Assembly (NCBI RefSeq): GCF_011762095.1
Contig: NZ_JAASQO010000007.1
Location: forward strand, 62,001-126,000
Source of the DNA: Parvibaculum indicum
GTDB taxonomy: Bacteria > Pseudomonadota > Alphaproteobacteria > Parvibaculales > Parvibaculaceae
Reading direction: 5' to 3'
Length of the DNA: 64,000 nt
Under the pieces are notes generated by a model. The model did no database searches. It had not been told where the DNA came from and saw only the letters and a list, made by a program, of their open reading frames with translations. How positions within the stretch are numbered: position 1 is the stretch's first letter; the number at the start of each line of letters is the position of its first letter. This document shows, piece by piece, positions 29,715 through 37,535 of the stretch. A program made the translations under genes and the position numbers.

Positions 29715-30098
29715 TCACCCTTTCGAGCTGTGGCAGACCGCCTGGATTTTGTTGCCGACGGGATCGCGCACATAAGCGCCGTAATAGTTCGGGTGGCAAT
29801 AGGCCCGGAGCCCCGGCGCGCCCTCGTCGCTGCCGCCATTCGCCAGCGCCGCCGCGTGGAACGCATCCACCGCCGCGCGGTCCGGCGCCAGAAAGGCGAC
29901 ATGCCCGCCATTGCCCGGCACATGGGCCTCGCCGTTGAACGGTTTCAGGATAAAGACCTTCGGCCCCGTCGCCGTGCCATAGCTCAGCGTGCCGTCCATC
30001 TTGAAGAAGGGCTCGATGCCAAGCGTTGCCAGCACCGCGTCGTAGAAAGCTTCGAGCGCTTGCGGCTCATCCGCCCCGATGGTGACGTGACTGAACAT
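29715..30098 (-). CDS. VOC (glyoxalase/dioxygenase fold) family protein
   Basis: 127 residues with the vicinal-oxygen-chelate fold: MFSHVTIGADEPQALEAFYDAVL at the N-terminus and YYGAYVRDPVGNKIQAVCH at the C-terminus. Ligand positions H4 and the C-terminal region suggest a metal site, but substrate is unknown. Start set at the ATG preceded by GGAAGGGGAG; the open frame further upstream is translated repeat C2 and is not part of the gene. Confidence 0.9.
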   Translation of the reverse strand: MFSHVTIGADEPQALEAFYDAVLATLGIEPFFKMDGTLSYGTATGPKVFILKPFNGEAHVPGNGGHVAFLAPDRAAVDAFHAAALANGGSDEGAPGLRAYCHPNYYGAYVRDPVGNKIQAVCHSSKG

Positions 30099-30130
30099 GG
30101 GCTCCCCTTCCCTGTTGCGCCAACCCATAC

Positions 30131-30219
30131 TTGTCATCCCGGCCTTGTGCCGGGATCCAGGGGCAACAGACTCAGTGCTTGCGGCCCCTGGACCCCGGGA
30201 CGAAGCCCGGGGTGACAGC
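30131..30219. repeat. Family C repeat (copy C2)
   Basis: TTGTCATCCCGGCCTTGTGC...CGGGATCCAGGGGC, spacer, then GCCCCTGGACCCCGGG...CGGGGTGACAG. Palindromic overall; between the VOC and gshA genes. Confidence 0.8.
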
Positions 30220-30231
30220 ATTCTCTAAATC

Positions 30232-31596
30232 CTAAAACGCGAACTCGTCGAAAACCGGCTCCACCGAGCCGTTCCAGCGCCCGTTATAAAGCGCGAGCAG
30301 TTCTTCCGCGGGCGTGCGGTTCATGTGCACGATGTCTTCCAGCGTCGAAAGGAAGATCGTCTCGTCCGCGCCCGCGCCGTCGCCCTGCGCCCGCGCGGTC
30401 AGCCCGGCGCGGGAAATGTTCAGCACCTGCTTGGCCACATCGCCCAGCGTCCCGCCCCGGAAGGGCGTGTTGAGGCCGGTGCGTGGCACCTCGTTGCGCA
30501 GCGTCTGGCGTTCCTCGTCCGTCCAGTCCTTCACCAGGTCCCAGGCCGCGTCGAGCGAGTTCTGATCGTAGAGAAGCCCGACCCAGAGCGCGGGCAGCGC
30601 GCAGATACGGCTCCAGGGTCCGCCATCCGCGCCGCGCATCTCCATATAGTTCTTGATGCGCGCCTCGGGGAAGATCGTCGTCAGGTGGTTGTTCCAGTCG
30701 CCCCGCGTCGGCAATTCGCCCTTGAGGCCCGGCAGCTCGCCTTTCAGGAAGTCGCGGAAGGATTGCCCCGTCACGTCGATATATTTCCCGTCGCGGAAGA
30801 CGAAATACATCGGCACATCAAGCGCATAATCGACCCAGCGCTCGAAGCCGAACCCCTCCTCGAAGATGAAGGGCACCATGCCGGCGCGCTCATTATCCGT
30901 ATCGGTCCAGACATGGGAGCGATAGGAGAGATAGCCGTTGGGCTTTCCTTCCGTGAACGGAGAATTTGCGAATAGCGCCGTCGCCAACGGCTGCAGCGCC
31001 ACGCCCACGCGCAGCTTCTGCGCCATGTCGGCCTCGGACGAGAAGTCCAGGTTCACCTGCACCGTGCAGGACCGGTACATCATGTCGAGGCCCATGGTCC
31101 CGACCTTCTTCATGTACTCGGTCATGATCTTGTAGCGGCCCTTGGGCATGACGGGGATCTCGTCGCGCCGCCAGTTGGGCGTGAAGCCGAGGCCGAGAAA
31201 GCCGATATCGTGTTCGGCGGCGACTTCCTTCACCTGCGCCAGATGGTCATGCACTTCCGAACAGGTCTGGTGCAGGTTTTCCAGCGGCGCGCCGGACAGC
31301 TCGAACTGGCCGCCGGGCTCCAGCGAGATATTGCCCATCCCCTCGCCTTCCAGCCCGATCAGATAGCCGTCTTCCTCGATGGGCTTCCAGCCGAAACGCC
31401 GCATGCCTTCGAGAATCGCGCGGATGCCGTGTTCGCCGTCATAGGCGACGGGCGAATGGTCTTTCAGGCGGAAGGGAAATTTCTCGTGCTCGGTGCCGAT
31501 GCGCCAGTCCGCTTTCGGCTTGTTGCCGCGCTCCAGCGCCCAGATCAGGTCGTCGCGGCTGGAAATGGGCTCAGGCCCTGCAACCAGGATACTCAT
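30232..31596 (-). CDS. gshA: Glutamate-cysteine ligase (plant/alphaproteobacterial type)
   Basis: 454 residues. First step of glutathione synthesis, joining glutamate and cysteine. Family segments are [11 protein letters not shown] near the N-terminus, [21 protein letters not shown] and [13 protein letters not shown]-like [16 protein letters not shown], all diagnostic of the plant-type group. Start set at [12 protein letters not shown]. Downstream of rsmE in the same direction after about 140 bases. Confidence 0.96.
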   Translation of the reverse strand: MSILVAGPEPISSRDDLIWALERGNKPKADWRIGTEHEKFPFRLKDHSPVAYDGEHGIRAILEGMRRFGWKPIEEDGYLIGLEGEGMGNISLEPGGQFELSGAPLENLHQTCSEVHDHLAQVKEVAAEHDIGFLGLGFTPNWRRDEIPVMPKGRYKIMTEYMKKVGTMGLDMMYRSCTVQVNLDFSSEADMAQKLRVGVALQPLATALFANSPFTEGKPNGYLSYRSHVWTDTDNERAGMVPFIFEEGFGFERWVDYALDVPMYFVFRDGKYIDVTGQSFRDFLKGELPGLKGELPTRGDWNNHLTTIFPEARIKNYMEMRGADGGPWSRICALPALWVGLLYDQNSLDAAWDLVKDWTDEERQTLRNEVPRTGLNTPFRGGTLGDVAKQVLNISRAGLTARAQGDGAGADETIFLSTLEDIVHMNRTPAEELLALYNGRWNGSVEPVFDEFAF

Positions 31597-31739
31597 GGAT
31601 AGGCCCCTTCCCGGACTTTCAGCCATACTCGGCTTTAGCGGCCGGCGCTTCCCGAGTCAGAGGCCCCAGAAGTGATCCGGTCTTTCAATTCGCCAAGATG
31701 TAGGAGCGGATGGGCGTTGAGGCAAGCCCCTGATGCTCC

Positions 31740-32537
31740 TCACCAATCGCCCAGAATGAGCCCCGTCACGGCAAGCGCCGCGATGGCCGCGGTATCGGCC
31801 CGCATGATGCGGGGGCCGAGCGAGAGCGCGGTCGTGTCTTTTCGCGCATGCAGCATCTCGCGCTCTTCCGGCGCGAAGCCGCCTTCCGGGCCGATCACCA
31901 CCGCCAGCGGCCTGCCCCTGAGCCCTTCTTTTTCGAGCCGTTCCAGCACGCCCCGCGCGCCGCCCGGTTCCTCGCTCTCGTCGCAGAAAAGGATATGCCG
32001 TCCCGGCGCGATCTCGTCCCAACGCTGGATAAGCGAATCGAGTTTTTCCATTTCGCGCGCTTCCGGCACCGCCACGAGGCCGCATTGCTCCGCCGCCTCC
32101 ACCACATTGGCCTGCAACCGCTCGTCCTTCACGCGGGAGACGATGGTGCGCCGCGTCTGCACGGGCTGGATGACGCTCGCGCCCATTTCCGTCGCCTTTT
32201 GCGCGATGAAGTCGAGCCGCGCCTTTTTCACCGGCGCGAAAAGGAGCCAGATATCGGGCAGCGGCTCATGCGGCCTTGTCTGCGTCTCCACCGCCAGCGT
32301 CACCGCCTTCTTCGATGCCGTTTCGATTACCGCCGACCATTCGCCGTCGCGCCCGTTGAAGAGAGCCACACGCGCGCCCTCGCCCATGCGCATCACATTC
32401 ACGAGATAGTGAGACTGGTCCTTGCCGAGCGTCAGCGACGCGCCCCCGGCCAACGCCTCGTCGACATAAAGGCGCGTCTTTCCGGTGGCACAATGCGCCG
32501 GGGCATGTTGCGGGGGGCTGTCTTTATCGTCCTGCAT
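31740..32537 (-). CDS. rsmE: 16S rRNA (uracil-1498-N3)-methyltransferase
   Basis: 265 residues, SPOUT methyltransferase with a trefoil knot. Motifs are the N-terminal SHYLVNVMRMGEGARV, the middle QKATEMGASVIQPVQTRRTI and the C-terminal knot VVIGPEGGFAPEE with LSLGPRIMRADTAA. Start set at MQDDKDSPPQ; the frame is open well upstream but overlaps the divergent NUDIX gene. Divergent from NUDIX-ubiA. Confidence 0.95.
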   Translation of the reverse strand: MQDDKDSPPQHAPAHCATGKTRLYVDEALAGGASLTLGKDQSHYLVNVMRMGEGARVALFNGRDGEWSAVIETASKKAVTLAVETQTRPHEPLPDIWLLFAPVKKARLDFIAQKATEMGASVIQPVQTRRTIVSRVKDERLQANVVEAAEQCGLVAVPEAREMEKLDSLIQRWDEIAPGRHILFCDESEEPGGARGVLERLEKEGLRGRPLAVVIGPEGGFAPEEREMLHARKDTTALSLGPRIMRADTAAIAALAVTGLILGDW

Positions 32538-32606
32538 GAAGGCTTGCCTGATGAATCGTAAGCGGCGAGTGTCGCACGGACGAAAGATCAGGATAAGAGG
32601 GAGGTC

Positions 32607-33116
32607 ATGAGCGAAATCCGGAAAAGGCCCACCGCCCGCCTCCTGCCCTTCTCGCCGGACGGCCGCCTCCTTCTCGTGCGCATGCATGACCCGAATGTCG
32701 GCGGGGCGGAGGGCCATGTCCTCCGCGAGCCTTACTGGGTCACGGTGGGCGGCGCGGTCGATGAGGGCGAGACACTGGAAGAGGCCGCCCGGCGCGAGCT
32801 CCGCGAGGAAACCGGCCTCGACGGGACCACGGCAAGGCTCGGTCCGCCCGTCTGGTATACGGAGCATGTGCTGACCGTGCATGGCGAGAAGCGGTTGTTG
32901 CAGGAAACCTTCTTCATGGCGCAAGCCTTCACCACCGAGCTTTCCCATCACGGATTCGAGGACAGCGAGCGCGAGGCGATCCTGACCATGAAATGGTGGG
33001 CGCCCGCCGCGCTTCTGGAAAGTCCGGAAACGGTTTTCCCCACCTCGCTCCGCACGCATCTGCCTGCGCTTCTCAATGGCGAAATGCCCGCCGCTGTATT
33101 ACACATCGACCCATGA
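32607..33116 (+). CDS. NUDIX hydrolase
   Basis: 169 residues. A complete Nudix box spans residues 48-71, with GGAVDEGETLEEAA followed by RRELREETGL; all catalytic glutamates are present. The rest resembles bacterial nucleoside-diphosphate-linked hydrolases without a clear substrate. The stop overlaps the ubiA start as ATGA, so it is translationally coupled to ubiA. Confidence 0.92.
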   Translation: MSEIRKRPTARLLPFSPDGRLLLVRMHDPNVGGAEGHVLREPYWVTVGGAVDEGETLEEAARRELREETGLDGTTARLGPPVWYTEHVLTVHGEKRLLQETFFMAQAFTTELSHHGFEDSEREAILTMKWWAPAALLESPETVFPTSLRTHLPALLNGEMPAAVLHIDP

Positions 33117-34039
33117 CCAATGAGCACATGACGCCAGATCGAGTCGCCGACGCCGCGCCGGAAAACTGGGTGGACGCCTATGCGCCCGCCTTCACGCGGC
33201 CCTATCTCAGGCTTGCCCGCGCAGACCGGCCCATCGGCACATGGCTGCTGCTCATTCCCTGCTGGTGGTCCATCGCGCTGGCCGCCGGCACCTTTCCCAA
33301 TCTCTGGCTGATGTTCCTCTTCGCTATCGGCGCGCTCGTCATGCGCGGCGCGGGCTGCACCTATAACGACATCGTCGACCGCGATTTCGATGCGCAGGTC
33401 GCGCGCACGCGCTCGCGGCCCATCCCATCCGGCGCGGTGAGCCTCAAAATGGCCTGGGCCTTTCTCGCGCTTCAATGCCTCATCGGGCTCGGCATATTGC
33501 TGCTGCTCACGCCCTTTGCCATCGGGCTCGGTATCGCCTCGCTCGCGCTCATCGCCGCCTATCCCTTCATGAAGCGCATCACCTACTGGCCGCAGGCCTG
33601 GCTCGGCCTCACCTTCAACTGGGGCGCGCTGATGGGCTGGGCCGCGGTGACGGACAGTCTCGCGCGCGCGCCGGTCATCCTCTATGCGGCGGGCATCGCC
33701 TGGACCATCGGCTACGACACCATCTATGCGCATCAGGACAAGGAGGACGATGCGCTGATCGGCGTGAAGTCCACCGCGCTGCGCTTCGGCCGCGAGACGG
33801 CGCTCTGGATGTGGCTCTTCTACGCGCTCGCCGCTCTTGGCATCCTCATCGCCGGTCTCGCCGCCGGGCTCGGCTGGGGCTTCTACCTCCTCTGGCCGCT
33901 CGGCGTTCTCCACCTCGTGCAGCAGATCCTCCGCCTCGACACCGAAGACCCCCAGCTCTGCCTCTCGCTCTTCCACTCCAACCGCGATTTCGGGTTGATC
34001 GTGCTGGCCGCGATTATCGCGGGCACGCTGACGGGCTGA
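33113..34039 (+). CDS. ubiA: 4-hydroxybenzoate polyprenyltransferase
   Basis: 308 residues with eight or nine helices. Prenylates 4-hydroxybenzoate in ubiquinone synthesis at the inner membrane. The two Asp-rich motifs are YNDIVDRDFD (around residue 85) and GYDTIYAHQDKEDD, with RPIPSGAVS after the first. Overlaps the NUDIX stop; two bases before the GNAT start, making a three-gene operon. UbiD, the next pathway step, is at 57.7 kb. Confidence 0.96.
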   Translation: MTNEHMTPDRVADAAPENWVDAYAPAFTRPYLRLARADRPIGTWLLLIPCWWSIALAAGTFPNLWLMFLFAIGALVMRGAGCTYNDIVDRDFDAQVARTRSRPIPSGAVSLKMAWAFLALQCLIGLGILLLLTPFAIGLGIASLALIAAYPFMKRITYWPQAWLGLTFNWGALMGWAAVTDSLARAPVILYAAGIAWTIGYDTIYAHQDKEDDALIGVKSTALRFGRETALWMWLFYALAALGILIAGLAAGLGWGFYLLWPLGVLHLVQQILRLDTEDPQLCLSLFHSNRDFGLIVLAAIIAGTLTG

Positions 34040-34041
34040 CG

Positions 34042-34488
34042 ATGGAAGAGTTGCGGCAGGGCACGTCGGACGATGTGCCTGCAATCAAAGTGCTCACACG
34101 CGCGGCCTATGCCAAATGGGTGCCTGTCACGGGCCGCGAGCCCCTGCCCATGACCGCCGATTATGACGACGCGATCCAACATCATCGTTTCGACCTTCTT
34201 CATATGGATGGCGAACTGGCGGCGCTCATCGAGACGGTCGCGAAGCCCGATCATCTGCTGATCGAGAACGTCGCCGTCGCCCCCCATTTTCAGGGCCGCG
34301 GTCTGGGCCGCCGGATGATGGCGCATGCCGAGACGCTCGCGGCCGGCGCCGGCCTTGCCGAAATCCGGCTCTACACCAACAAGCTCTTTGCCGAGAACAT
34401 CCGGCTCTATTCATCGCTCGGTTACGTCGTCACCCGCGAAGAAGCCCTGAATGGCGGCACAGCGGCGCATATGAGCAAGCACCTCTGA
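34042..34488 (+). CDS. GNAT family N-acetyltransferase
   Basis: 148 residues. Acetyl-CoA binding motif in ENVAVAPHFQGRGLGRRMMAHAE and C-terminal LYSSLGYVVTREEA. Begins two bases after the ubiA stop, so it is co-transcribed with NUDIX-ubiA. Substrate unknown. Confidence 0.92.
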   Translation: MEELRQGTSDDVPAIKVLTRAAYAKWVPVTGREPLPMTADYDDAIQHHRFDLLHMDGELAALIETVAKPDHLLIENVAVAPHFQGRGLGRRMMAHAETLAAGAGLAEIRLYTNKLFAENIRLYSSLGYVVTREEALNGGTAAHMSKHL

Positions 34489-34500
34489 TTTTTCTCAGCT

Positions 34501-34710
34501 GTCATCCCGGCGAAAGCCGGGACCCACTCGCATTAGCCGCTTGCCGCAGCCGCCAATGGGTCCCGGCAACGAGTGCCGGGACGACACCTGTGCCTTTCGG
34601 TTTCTCCCGAAAACACAAAGAAGGCTGTCATCCCGGGACTTGTTCCCGGGATCCACTCACGTTGCAATTCGGGGAAACGTGGATTGGATCCCGGCTTTCG
34701 CCGGTATGAC
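34501..34710. repeat. Family C composite repeat (copy C3)
   Basis: Parts in order: GTCATCCCGGCGAAAGCCGG, a spacer ending GCCGCCAATGGGTCCCGG, GTGCCGGGACGACACCTG, then a TTTCGG...CCGAAAACACAAAG segment, a second GTCATCCCGGG palindrome and a third CCCGGCTTTCGCCGG unit. No gene in 34489-34821. Confidence 0.85.
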
Positions 34711-34821
34711 ACTGCTGGTTGGGGGTCGGCGCCTGCTCCCCCCTTCCCTCTTGCCAAAACCGCCCTTTGCCCCCCATATCGGAAGCCTTGGCGGCAGGGG
34801 CCGCCTTTGGATGTCACGCCC

Positions 34822-35427
34822 ATGCGTCCCGATCTCCTTCCCGGCCATTTGCAGGCCGGTTACGGCAACCGTCTCGCGCCCAATTACGTCACGCTGCCCG
34901 GCATTCTCTCGGCGGAGGAATGCGAACGGCTCATCGCGCGCTTCGAGACGCGCGGGCTGGAAGACGGCGGGCTCGTCGGCGAGGTCTCCGCGCCCGACAT
35001 CCGCCGCGCCGATCTCGTCTGGCTCGATGCCGACCGCGCCGACCTATGGGTGCTCGACCGGATGATGAAACTCGTCGCCGACGCCAATCGCGACATTTTC
35101 GATTTCGCACTGGGCGGCTTCGACGAGGCCTTGCAGCTCACCCGCTACCGGGCGGATGCGCTCGGTCATTACGACTGGCATTCGGACCGCGGCGGCAACG
35201 GCTTTTCCCGCTTCCGCAAGCTCTCCGTCGTGGTGCAGCTTTCGCAGCCGGAAACTTACGAAGGCGGCGATCTGGAAATCAATGCGACCGGCCGGATCGA
35301 GGCGATGCCCCGCACGCGCGGCATGGCGATCCTCTTCCCCTCCTACGCGCTCCACCGCGTGACGCCGGTGACGACCGGCACGCGCCATTCGCTGGTGACA
35401 TGGGTCCACGGGCCGAATTTCCGTTGA
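34822..35427 (+). CDS. 2-oxoglutarate/Fe(II) oxygenase (prolyl-hydroxylase-like)
   Basis: 201 residues. Double-stranded beta-helix oxygenase: iron ligands H120-S-D122 (HYDWHSDRGG) and H179 (ALHRVTPV), with R188 (TGTRHSLVTW) in the position that binds 2-oxoglutarate. Resembles prolyl-4-hydroxylase-like and PKHD-type hydroxylases; substrate unknown. Start set at MRPDLLPGHL; the open frame upstream is translated repeat C3. It stands alone between repeats C3 and D1. Confidence 0.88.
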   Translation: MRPDLLPGHLQAGYGNRLAPNYVTLPGILSAEECERLIARFETRGLEDGGLVGEVSAPDIRRADLVWLDADRADLWVLDRMMKLVADANRDIFDFALGGFDEALQLTRYRADALGHYDWHSDRGGNGFSRFRKLSVVVQLSQPETYEGGDLEINATGRIEAMPRTRGMAILFPSYALHRVTPVTTGTRHSLVTWVHGPNFR

Positions 35428-35439
35428 TTTGAATTTCAG

Positions 35440-35522
35440 CGTCATTGCGAGGAACGAAGCGACGACGCAATCCATGCTTTGCCGTATCGCGCTGGATTGC
35501 TTCGCTGACGCTCGCAATGACG
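35440..35522. repeat. Family D dispersed repeat (copy D1)
   Basis: CGTCATTGCGAGGAACGAAG and CTTCGCTGACGCTCGCAATG arms, with inner GCAATCCA/TGGATTGC pairs. Complete palindrome; copy D2 (13838) is a fragment. Type widely seen in proteobacterial genomes. Confidence 0.8.
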
Positions 35523-35598
35523 GCTTTCTTTGTGTTTTCTGCGGAAACCGAAAGAAAGTCGTTGCCCCGGGATGACACCTGAGCTTTTGGTGACGTTT

Positions 35599-36864
35599 CT
35601 ACTTCTCCGGCGGCTTCACATCTTCCAGCCGGTCCACCTTGCGCAGCTCCGGGAAGAGCCACATCCACAGGCCCACCACGCCCAGCGTGCCGAGCCCGCC
35701 GATGATGACGGCGGGCACGGTGCCGAACCAGGCCGCCGTCACGCCGCTTTCGAATTCGCCCAGCTCGTTCGAGCCGCCGATGAAGAGCATTTCCACCGCG
35801 CTCACCCGGCCCAGCATCACGCGCGGGGTGGCCAGCGGAATGATGGTGGAGCGCACATAGACGCTCACCATGTCCGCCCCGCCCATCGCCACCAGCGCGC
35901 CCAGCGACAGCAGGAAGTTCGTGGAGAGGCCGAAGACGATGGTCGCCACGCCGAAAAGCGCGATGCAGCCGAACATCCAGAGCCCGGTATGGCGCGAAGG
36001 CGGTTTCCAGATGATGAGGAAATTCACCAGAAGCGCGCCGATGGCCGGGCCCGAGCGCATAAGCCCCAGCCCTTCCGGCCCGACATGCAGAATGTCTTTC
36101 GCAAAGACCGGCAGGAGCGCCACCGCGCCGCCCAGCAGCACGGCGAAAAGATCGAGCGAGATCGCGCCCAGCACGATGGGCGTCCGTCGCATGAAGGCGA
36201 TCCCCGCCATGACGCGCTCGACCCCGCTGATGGCCGGGCCTTGCGGCTCCTCCGCCGCCTGCGGTTTGCGGATCAGCGAGAAGGTGAGGCAGGACAGCCC
36301 GAAAAGCGCCGCGCAGCTTCCATAGGCCGCTTCCGGCCCGAAAATATAGATCGCGCCGCCCAGCGCCGGACCGGCGATCACCGCCACCTGAAAGGTCGAC
36401 GAGCTGATGGCGATGGCGCGGGGCAGTTGCCGCGCGCTCACCAGCATCGGCACGAAAGACCGCGCGGCGGGCGCCATGACGGCGCGCGCGCAGCCGAAGA
36501 CGACGAGCACGGCATAGAAATAGCCGGGCGTCGTCGCATCCGCGACCGTGAGCCAGATCAGCGCGCCCGCGCTTGCCGCTTCGGTCAGCGTCGCCGCGCC
36601 GATGATGAGGCGGCGGTCCACCCGGTCGGCAATGTCGCCCGCGGGCAGCGTCAGCGCCACCATGGGCAGGAACTGCGCCAGCCCCACGAACCCCAGCGCC
36701 AGCGCGCTGCCCGTCAGGTCGTAAATATGCCAGCCCACCGCCACCGACTGGATCAGCATGGCCAGCGTCGAGGCGAAACGGCCGGACAGATAGAAGACGA
36801 GGTCGCGATTGCGCGCGAGTTCGCCGAGCGTGGGTTGGGCCGTTTCGTCGGGTGAAGAAGTCAT
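35599..36864 (-). CDS. MFS transporter (EntS/MFS_3-like)
   Basis: 421 residues, twelve predicted helices. Conserved MFS loop motif between helices 2 and 3 reads PAGDIADRVDRRLI. Closest in look to the EntS/DHA3 branch of exporters. Substrate not predictable. Start set at MTSSPDETAQ; the reading frame is open 14 codons more, less likely. Divergent from the small gene at 37085. Confidence 0.9.
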   Translation of the reverse strand: MTSSPDETAQPTLGELARNRDLVFYLSGRFASTLAMLIQSVAVGWHIYDLTGSALALGFVGLAQFLPMVALTLPAGDIADRVDRRLIIGAATLTEAASAGALIWLTVADATTPGYFYAVLVVFGCARAVMAPAARSFVPMLVSARQLPRAIAISSSTFQVAVIAGPALGGAIYIFGPEAAYGSCAALFGLSCLTFSLIRKPQAAEEPQGPAISGVERVMAGIAFMRRTPIVLGAISLDLFAVLLGGAVALLPVFAKDILHVGPEGLGLMRSGPAIGALLVNFLIIWKPPSRHTGLWMFGCIALFGVATIVFGLSTNFLLSLGALVAMGGADMVSVYVRSTIIPLATPRVMLGRVSAVEMLFIGGSNELGEFESGVTAAWFGTVPAVIIGGLGTLGVVGLWMWLFPELRKVDRLEDVKPPEK

Positions 36865-37084
36865 GATGGCGCGATTTTTTTCGCGTACCGCTTCACGCAG
36901 CGGCACGGCACGGGACCGAATTTCCTGCCGCAGCGGAACGCTCTCGCCCGGGCGGCGCGGACAAGTGGTTTACAGCCCGCGCCGCCCGCCGACAAACCCA
37001 ATATGAATCGACGCGGCGCCTTTTTCGCTTCTAGACTGTCCTGCACGGACGACGCGACATCCATCGGGAGGAGGACGAGTCGCC

Positions 37085-37498
37085 ATGCCCTGCTGCGCTT
37101 TCGCCGTCTTTCTTGTCAGCCAGATCGTCTGGCCGGTCCGGAAACTGCTGTCCTTCATGCCGTTCGGCGGCCGCCTCGCCATGGCCGGCGCGCCCGATGC
37201 GGGGTCGGCATGGCGTCCGGGTGAGACCGCCTCCGTTTCCAAAACGACGCCTACGTCATTTTTCTCGCGCCGTGGGCTCGTTCTCGCCCTGGCGCTCGAA
37301 CTGACGCTGGCGGGCGGCGCGGCGGCCACCGCCTCCGCGTTTTCAGGCATCCCCTTTTCCCCCGCTTCGTCTTCGCAGGCTTCGTCATCGTCGGCCCCCT
37401 CATCGACCGCCGCCGAGCTTTTCGCGCGCTTCGATGCGCTTCATGCCCCGCTCTGCCGCAGCCTCGGCCTGCGGCCGGCGGAGGCCTCCTCAAAATAA
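37085..37498 (+). CDS. Hypothetical protein upstream of the Ldi-family gene
   Basis: 137 residues, strong ribosome site GGGAGGAGG upstream of the ATG. Two hydrophobic stretches (FAVFLVSQIVWPV and LVLALALELTLAGGAAATASAF), then a Ser/Ala-rich linker and a short C-terminal segment FARFDALHAPLCRSLGL. Probably membrane-associated or exported. High-GC codon usage matches the genome. Ends 37 bases before the Ldi-family gene and is likely its operon partner. Family not recognised. Confidence 0.65.
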   Translation: MPCCAFAVFLVSQIVWPVRKLLSFMPFGGRLAMAGAPDAGSAWRPGETASVSKTTPTSFFSRRGLVLALALELTLAGGAAATASAFSGIPFSPASSSQASSSSAPSSTAAELFARFDALHAPLCRSLGLRPAEASSK

Positions 37499-37535
37499 GT
37501 CCCGTATTCAAGCGGGCCCGACAGGGAGATTTTTC

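Noticed and set aside
30099-30221. N-terminal extension of the VOC protein
   Set aside because: It is translated family C repeat; a good ribosome site precedes the internal ATG at 30098.
34573-34821. N-terminal extension of the 2OG-Fe oxygenase
   Set aside because: Translated repeat C3; the enzyme fold starts after MRPDLLPGHL at 34822.
36970-37350. Minus-strand frame opposite the gene at 37085
   Set aside because: The plus-strand frame has a strong ribosome site and typical codon usage; the minus frame has neither.
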